Shown here piece after piece: positions 58,485 to 64,000 of a DNA stretch of 64,000 nucleotides (its first letter is position 1; every line of letters starts with the position of its first letter). Source of the DNA: Patiria miniata (Eukaryota > Echinodermata > Asteroidea > Valvatida > Asterinidae); assembly GCF_015706575.1 (NCBI RefSeq), contig NW_024037052.1:186001-250000 (forward strand), given 5' to 3'. Made by a program: the position numbers and the translations under genes. The notes beneath the pieces are model-generated. The model searched no databases. It had not been told where the DNA came from and worked only from the letters and a program-made list of their open reading frames with translations.

Positions 58485-60287
58485 CAGGGTTGTAGTTGAG
58501 ACCGCATAGTCCGAGACCGAGACCGAGACCAGCCCCTTCAAGGCGGAGACCAATATGGTCCGAGACCGAGACCGAGACCAAGACCGCTGATAATAAATAA
58601 CAATAGTCGAAATAAAAAAACAAGACACGTTATTATAGTTGAAACTTGTAACCTTTCTATTCACAAAGATTACAGACCAAAATTTTGACCAGTGGCAGTG
58701 TTGACAAATTGATACATGACACGTTACTTGAGCAAAAAGTAGTTATACTTAAGAAATATAATGGGCTGCACCCAATCTTGACAAAAGTAAAAGTTAAAGG
58801 TAGATGTTTCATCTGTTATAGGAACTCGGATCCTAAACTCCACAGTCACCCCTTGGTTTCAGCTATGACTTCTAACGGATATTTAAAGATGCAATTTTAA
58901 TTTTACATTGTGCCTCTTTTTTTCCTTAAATAAATATAGGACTTAACTTCTAACAAGACTTGTGTACATGTACTTGATTTTAAAAAATGGGAGCTAGAAA
59001 ATGTTGAATCAATTTTTAAATTTCTGTCATAGAATGTGGACTTGTACATGTAGACCCACAAGTTGTGAGGTGGTAGCCAGTATGTGCCAGATATGGATTT
59101 TTAATTTTTTTCTGAACGGGATTTTAATTTTTGAGGAATAATGGGGTACTTCAAACTGAGCAGCCAGAAAATGGGGTCTCATCATACACTCTCATGGCAA
59201 CAGTGAGTGGTAACTGGTAAGAGTGTGTGAGTTCAATGCTGGAAAATCAGGTTGAAATATTTACTTTTTCTTCAAAATACTGTCCCAAATTAAAGAGATC
59301 ATTGTGTGGGGTCGAAAATATATAACTAATTTGAAGCACCTCATTTATTATCAGAATACAAAATGCAAGTGATTACGCCCACAGGGGTGGGCTAAACTAC
59401 ACAATCCCCAAAAATGGTTGACCCTTATTGTATAAATTGTTAGAAGTTTATACTTTGCTTTATGTGCCCGACTCAACAGATAAATGCCGAACTTGTTCCA
59501 AATCGTTCAGTGACTGGAACTGCTGCAGCTTTACATGTACTTTGGAGACTTTCCAACGTGCTGTCAAGTCCAAACCGACCGCGATATATAACAAGCTTGA
59601 TCTACGGGCTAGCAAATGTTTTAACTATTAATTGTACTGAACGAAGTAAACAAAAAGTAATCGATCAAGCTGTAAAAGCTACATATTGCCGGTCTCAACC
59701 CGAGACGAGCCAAAATATCGAGACCAAAGGGGACCTAGCCCCATAAATGTGGCCTATTTACTGGACTGCCTCCGTAAACATAGGCCACACATCCACATGT
59801 ACAAAAATCTTGATTTTCACATTTAGGCTTAGTTTGTAGGTTTTTTTTGCTTTAGAAGCATACTCACCCTCTTTACAGGCTAATCAGAAAGTGCTGCCTT
59901 TTTCAGATGTCTAATTTTTGTGAAATTTCATTTTGAAATTTTGATACACAAACGTGTAAAAATGAATCTGGAAATTTCACGAAAAATATACATCTGAAAA
60001 AGGCAGCACTTTCTGATTAGCCTATAAAGAAGGTGAGTATACTTCTAAAGCAAAAAAACCCTACAAACTAAGCCTAAATGTGAAAATCAAAATTTGGCTC
60101 CGTCGACACGATTTTTGTACATGTGGATGTGTGGCCTATGTTTACGGAGGCAGTCCAGTAAATAGGCCACATTTATGGGGCTAAAGGGGACCAAGACCGA
60201 GACCAAGACCGAGACCACAGCTTCCGAGACCGAGACCAAGACCAGCAAAAAGTGGTCTCGAGACCGGTCTCGAGACCTACAACACTG
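58485..60287. mobile_element. Non-autonomous hAT-like element with GAGACC-rich ends
   Basis: Ends are CAGGGTTGTAG and CTACAACACTG, inverted with one mismatch. An exact 8-bp target duplication ATTATTTG flanks it (58477-58484, 60288-60295). Arrays of GAGACC and CCGAGACCGAGACC lie just inside both ends. No transposase frame is recognisable. The 8-bp duplication and CAGNG ends indicate hAT. It sits in a CCDC77 intron and is split by a nested foldback at 59736-60183. Confidence 0.85.
59736..60183. mobile_element. Mutator-like foldback element nested in the hAT-like element
   Basis: Long inverted arms of about 200 bp start TAGCCCCATAAATG and end CATTTATGGGGCTA. An exact 9-bp target duplication AAGGGGACC flanks it (59727-59735, 60184-60192). 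A 9-bp duplication with long terminal inverted repeats is typical of Mutator-like elements. It has no coding capacity. Part of an arm recurs at 26921-27000. Confidence 0.8.
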
Positions 60288-60514
60288 ATTATTTGGCACA
60301 CACCCACAAAAAGCAGATGAAAAAGGAAAACATTGCACATATCCATTTCTTCATGTGAATGAGTAATAAGAGTGCAAAATCAATGTAGTATAATCAAACA
60401 ACAAAACTAAAAGCCCCATTCTGACCAATATAATTACCGAATATCTTCACTATATAAGCACTATTAAGATGACCTACATGTATAAATATAATCTCTGAAA
60501 CTAATGATTAAGTC

Positions 60515-60725
60515 ATTGTTGGGTCTGAGTTGGTCGTGCTTGGGTCCGAGTTGGTAGTGGGTCCGAGTTGGTCTTGGGTCCGAGTTGGTAGTGGGTCCGA
60601 GTTGGTAGTGGGTCCGAGTTGGCGTGGGTCCAACTTGGCATGGGTCCGACTTGGTTTGGGTCCGAGTTGACCTGATGCCATTTGGCTAAGTGGTTATTCG
60701 GCGAAGTGGTAATTCAGCAAAGTGA
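60515..60725 (-). repeat. Minisatellite GGGTCCGAGTTGGTAGT, inverse of the 55-57 kb family
   Basis: About ten degenerate 17-bp units run to about 60670, followed by TTCGGCGAAGTGGTAATTC. This is the same pair of minisatellites as at 56068-56300 and 57250-57480 in reverse order and orientation, so a third copy of that element family lies here. It ends about 130 bp before the exon at 60853. Confidence 0.75.
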
Positions 60726-60812
60726 CCAACACCCGTGACAAGCTCAACACACTAATCCAGATCAGCTAATCACTATGATCCATGCAGTGCAGAACATTAG
60801 CTGAGAGCCTTA

Positions 60813-61016
<204 letters not shown>

Positions 61017-61995
61017 CTAAACAACAAAGAAAGGGACAAGTATTGTTGTGCTACATGTGACTATGATTTGCAAGTTTATGAGTTGTTCCATTGGAGTAGT
61101 GGTAATTTGTACATGTACACACACTGACATAATAATAACCAGAGAAATTTGAAAAAAAAAACAGTATTGTGATTGAAAACATTGGACTATTATTCAAAGT
61201 GTTTATTTGAAATCTTATATTTCCCTTTACTTCCTTAATCCAATAACACTTTTACAAAAAGTAACAAATGATGTCACTGTAAAACCTGGTCTTGAAATTG
61301 GTTTAAAAAAACCCATTTTCTAACATCTAAGGGGAAAAGATACTATAAAGACCAGGGACAACATTACCCATGCAACTACATGTACGGGGTCTTGACTGAT
61401 TGATAGATTGCTGTCGTCTTGGATATGTGTCAGAGCAAAACGGGGAATTTTTGTGGGTCATTTTTGGCAGAGTTGGGACAAACTTGACCTATTTAGTTTG
61501 TGTACATGTAGGTTACTCAGTATGTAAAGAATGTAAAGAAGCGGAGGCTGATTCCAGAAGTAATGTCATAGATAGAGGGCAGGCTTTTGATTTTTTAAGG
61601 GAAATTTGGGGGTAAAATGATGATGACAGAACGGCGACAACAAGCTTCCCAAAAATAAAGATGGCAATCACCACGCAATGTACCGTGCGATCATGTACCA
61701 TGAGTCTGAGCATGCATGGCGCGCTGAATCGCAAGGCCCAAACAGCACAGTAAATTTTAGTCCAAAATTTGGGACTCTCAATACTGTGTACATGTATGAG
61801 AGTCCCAAAACTTAAGGTATCCATATCGTGCAAAAGTTTGTGCTGCATAATAAAACCAGTGTGAATCAAATTTGCAAGCTTCTTACTCACTACAGTTTCT
61901 TCAATAATCCCCCAAACTTCTGCCTCGCAAAGTTGCTGTTGTGAGCATTGCATCACCAAAAATTCAGCTTTTAATTCTAATTTTGCAGAGAGTTA
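61017..61995. other. CCDC77: Upstream CCDC77 intron; one hairpin
   Basis: No exon supported. A 13-bp perfect hairpin, TTTGGGACTCTCA at 61768-61780 with TGAGAGTCCCAAA at 61797-61809, has a 16-nt loop. A donor-like GTGAGTAAG near 61885 follows an open frame, but its residues do not match CCDC77. Confidence 0.45.
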
Positions 61996-62004
61996 TCGAA
62001 ATCC

Positions 62005-62821
62005 TAGCCCGACTGCGTCTGGCCGTACAGTACTATCGCAAGCTCTGTAGTACGGCCAGACGCCCAATGCTTCCACAGAGACTGAATTTTTTTGGCCGCT
62101 GATGTAGCGATTTTGCTACAGATTTCGATCAAGATTATCTTTTCATCCAGGACACAAATTCCAAAGTTAAGGTTCTTAGTCGTAGAGCAACTCATACCTT
62201 TTCGAAAAAACGTTCTTTTGTCTCAATATTTTCATCCATCTGGCCAAAAGCCGACTTTTCAGTCATCATCTTCCACAAACATCGTCCCGAAAATGCTCCC
62301 CCATGCGATTTCAAAATGGCGGCCGCGCTGTAATGTATGCATTATGCGAGCGCGCTTGGGCAAGATAATGAATATGCATTATTTAGTTCATGACCTCGTG
62401 TTTGTATGGCCAGCCGCGCCGAGTGTCCGACAAACGTCATAAACTATGATGCATATTCATTACCTTGCCCAAGCGCACTCGCATAATGCATACATTACAG
62501 CGCGGCCGCCATTTTGAAATCGCAAGGGGGAGCATTTTCGGGACGATATTTGTGGAAGATGACTGAAAAGTCGGCTTTTGGCCAGATGGATGAAAATATT
62601 GAGACAAAAGAACGTTTTTTCGAAAAGGTATGAGTTGCTCTACGACTAAGAACCTTAACTTTGGAAATTTGTGTCCTGGATGAAAAGATAATCTCGATCG
62701 AAATCTGTAGCAAAATCGCTACATCAGCGGCCAAAAAAATTCAGCCTCTGTGGAAGCATTGGGCGTCTGGCCGTACTACAGAGCTTGCGATAGTACTGTA
62801 CGGCAAGACGCAGTCGGGCTA
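62005..62821. mobile_element. Large foldback element, arms about 385 bp
   Basis: The sequence reads into its own reverse complement around a 50-60 bp centre. Ends are TAGCCCGACTGCGTC and GACGCAGTCGGGCTA, flanked by an exact 9-bp duplication TCGAAATCC (61996-62004, 62822-62830). Arms are nearly identical. A second hairpin sits inside the left arm (GCGTCTGGCCGTAC at 62015-62028 with GTACGGCCAGACGC at 62050-62063). Termini and duplication length match the foldback at 59736, so both are assigned to a Mutator-like group. Confidence 0.8.
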
Positions 62822-63032
62822 TCGAAATCCATACGTGAGACATCACGTTGATGTGTACTGCAATGCATTGTGCAAAAAGACTCCTCAGCTATAACATTAT
62901 TATCGTGTAGATAAAACAGCGCCCTCTTGTTGATCTGAGTGAATGCAAAATGTTTCATTTTTTAACAGAGGGCGCTATGTTCATTTGGCCATCGAATAAA
63001 AAACAAGTTAGCTGCAAGGCTCTACATACACC

Positions 63033-63464
63033 GGGGGTCAGACAAGACGACCGTTGAGACAACTCGACTCGGGACAAGTCACCCGTTGAGACAACTCGAC
63101 CGTTGAGACAACTCGACCGTATGTGCGATAAATGGAAAGACAAGTCGACCGTTGAGACAAGTCGCCTCGCATGTTTTTGGGCCTAGTTTAGGGGATAGTA
63201 CCGGGGATTTTGACGGCGGCTGATCGCCGTTTGGGAGTTATGACACATAATAGAGCAGAGCCGATATAGCACAGCATGATTGTCCTTGCACATCGTTCGA
63301 ATTTGCCGGGCCTGTGCGCGCATCTCCGGTCAACCGCGTGGCCGTACCGTGCACGTGCCGTGCACGTTAGCTGTCTCAACGGTCGAGTTGTCCCGAGTCG
63401 AGTTGTCTCAACAGCCGACTTGTCCCGAGTCGAGTTGTCTCAACGGTCGACTTGTCTGACATTC
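63033..63464. mobile_element. Foldback element with GTTGAGACAACTCGACC minisatellite ends
   Basis: Ends are GGGGGTCAGACAAG and, inverted, GAATGTCAGACAAG. Both sides carry tandem CGTTGAGACAACTCGAC units in opposite orientation. An 8-bp duplication CATACACC flanks it (63025-63032, 63465-63472). The superfamily is uncertain: the 8-bp duplication would suit hAT, but the ends are imperfect. Confidence 0.65.
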
Positions 63465-63472
63465 CATACACC

Positions 63473-64000
63473 TACCCAGAATACATTGGGAATCAAACAC
63501 ACATTTCCAGAGCATGGGGATTGACGTTGATGCATGGTTTTTGAACTGCCAAAAACTTGCCTTAAAATTGGATTTAAGGTCTCAAATTTCGCAGGTGACA
63601 TGCTTGCAACTATATCATTTTAATGTATGTGTTGTGTGGGCATTAATTAGCCTGCCTAATGGTGAGTAAAAAAACGTCAGTAGTAATTTTGCACGTTTTT
63701 ATGCACTCACGGTCATGACGGTCCCAGTCTGAGTAAATTTGTGAGTAGCCTACCAAAAAGTACCAAATACATTCATTCAAATATGACTGTCTACCCAAAA
63801 GTCGGCACAATTGCAGAATACCCCGCCACTCGATCTATCCACCTCGTAGCCGGCTACGAGGTCACGGCTGATTGACCTCAATAAACATTCTCAGCGCTAC
63901 TTGTATGTACTATGCCGAGTATGCGTCATGCTCCAGGGCGGAGTCCATTGCACTCCCACTTTGTGACCGCGTAGCCACCAACAGGGTAGTTGGTTTGGAC
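63473..64000. other. Right edge, one 22-bp palindrome
   Basis: No gene is recognised. A perfect 22-bp palindrome lies at 63841-63862 (half-site ACCTCGTAGCC). Confidence 0.5.

Noticed and set aside
61513-61959. Minus-strand 148-aa frame as an upstream CCDC77 exon
   Set aside because: A donor-like GTGAGTAAG follows part of it, but the residues do not match the CCDC77 segment expected before HKLEW.

Overview
The window is animal nuclear DNA: genes broken by spliceosomal introns, a BEL/Pao LTR element, tRNA-derived SINEs, hAT- and Mutator-like non-autonomous DNA transposons and many TACATGTA-type words. The mix suits a marine invertebrate (an echinoderm, hemichordate, amphioxus or lophotrochozoan would all fit). 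The species cannot be fixed from sequence alone.

Left part (1-22,320). A likely divergent promoter lies near 550-600. A short exon with a signal-peptide-like start points left (349-423, minus). To the right is a plus-strand unit that is mostly a 20.4 kb array of about 27 near-identical 761-bp tandem units (1811-22255). Each unit carries two exon-like 58-nt segments with good splice sites and one perfect 10-bp hairpin. The right edge of the array runs straight into what looks like a terminal exon with an AATAAA signal and a GT-rich downstream element.

Middle and right part (26,033-61,016, minus strand). This is one recognisable host gene, the coiled-coil/centrosomal protein CCDC77. Its last exon is at 26033-26179 and its most upstream visible exon at 60853-61016; the N-terminal exons lie beyond the window. 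Exons were identified by residue similarity recalled from vertebrate CCDC77 and by matching splice phases. Two consecutive exons sit inside a 3.9 kb segment that is present four times in tandem (39128-53638), so the gene carries four candidate copies of each. The exon pair is not a multiple of three long, so only one pair can be used per normal message. One bridging exon (expected between 35297 and 38685) was not found.

The CCDC77 introns are full of insertions. The last intron holds a young-looking, whole BEL/Pao element (27124-35111; LTRs of equal length and apparently identical; 5-bp target duplication) only 28 nt from a 5' splice site and in the same orientation. Another intron holds a hAT-like element (58485-60287, 8-bp TSD) with a Mutator-like foldback nested inside it (59736-60183, 9-bp TSD), plus a 1.18 kb tandem duplication. 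Right of the last visible exon are a second foldback of the same TAGCCC...GGGCTA type (62005-62821, 9-bp TSD) and a third, unrelated foldback (63033-63464).

The recurring theme is local tandem amplification of exon-bearing DNA, seen twice in one window at very different scales (27 x 0.76 kb and 4 x 3.9 kb).
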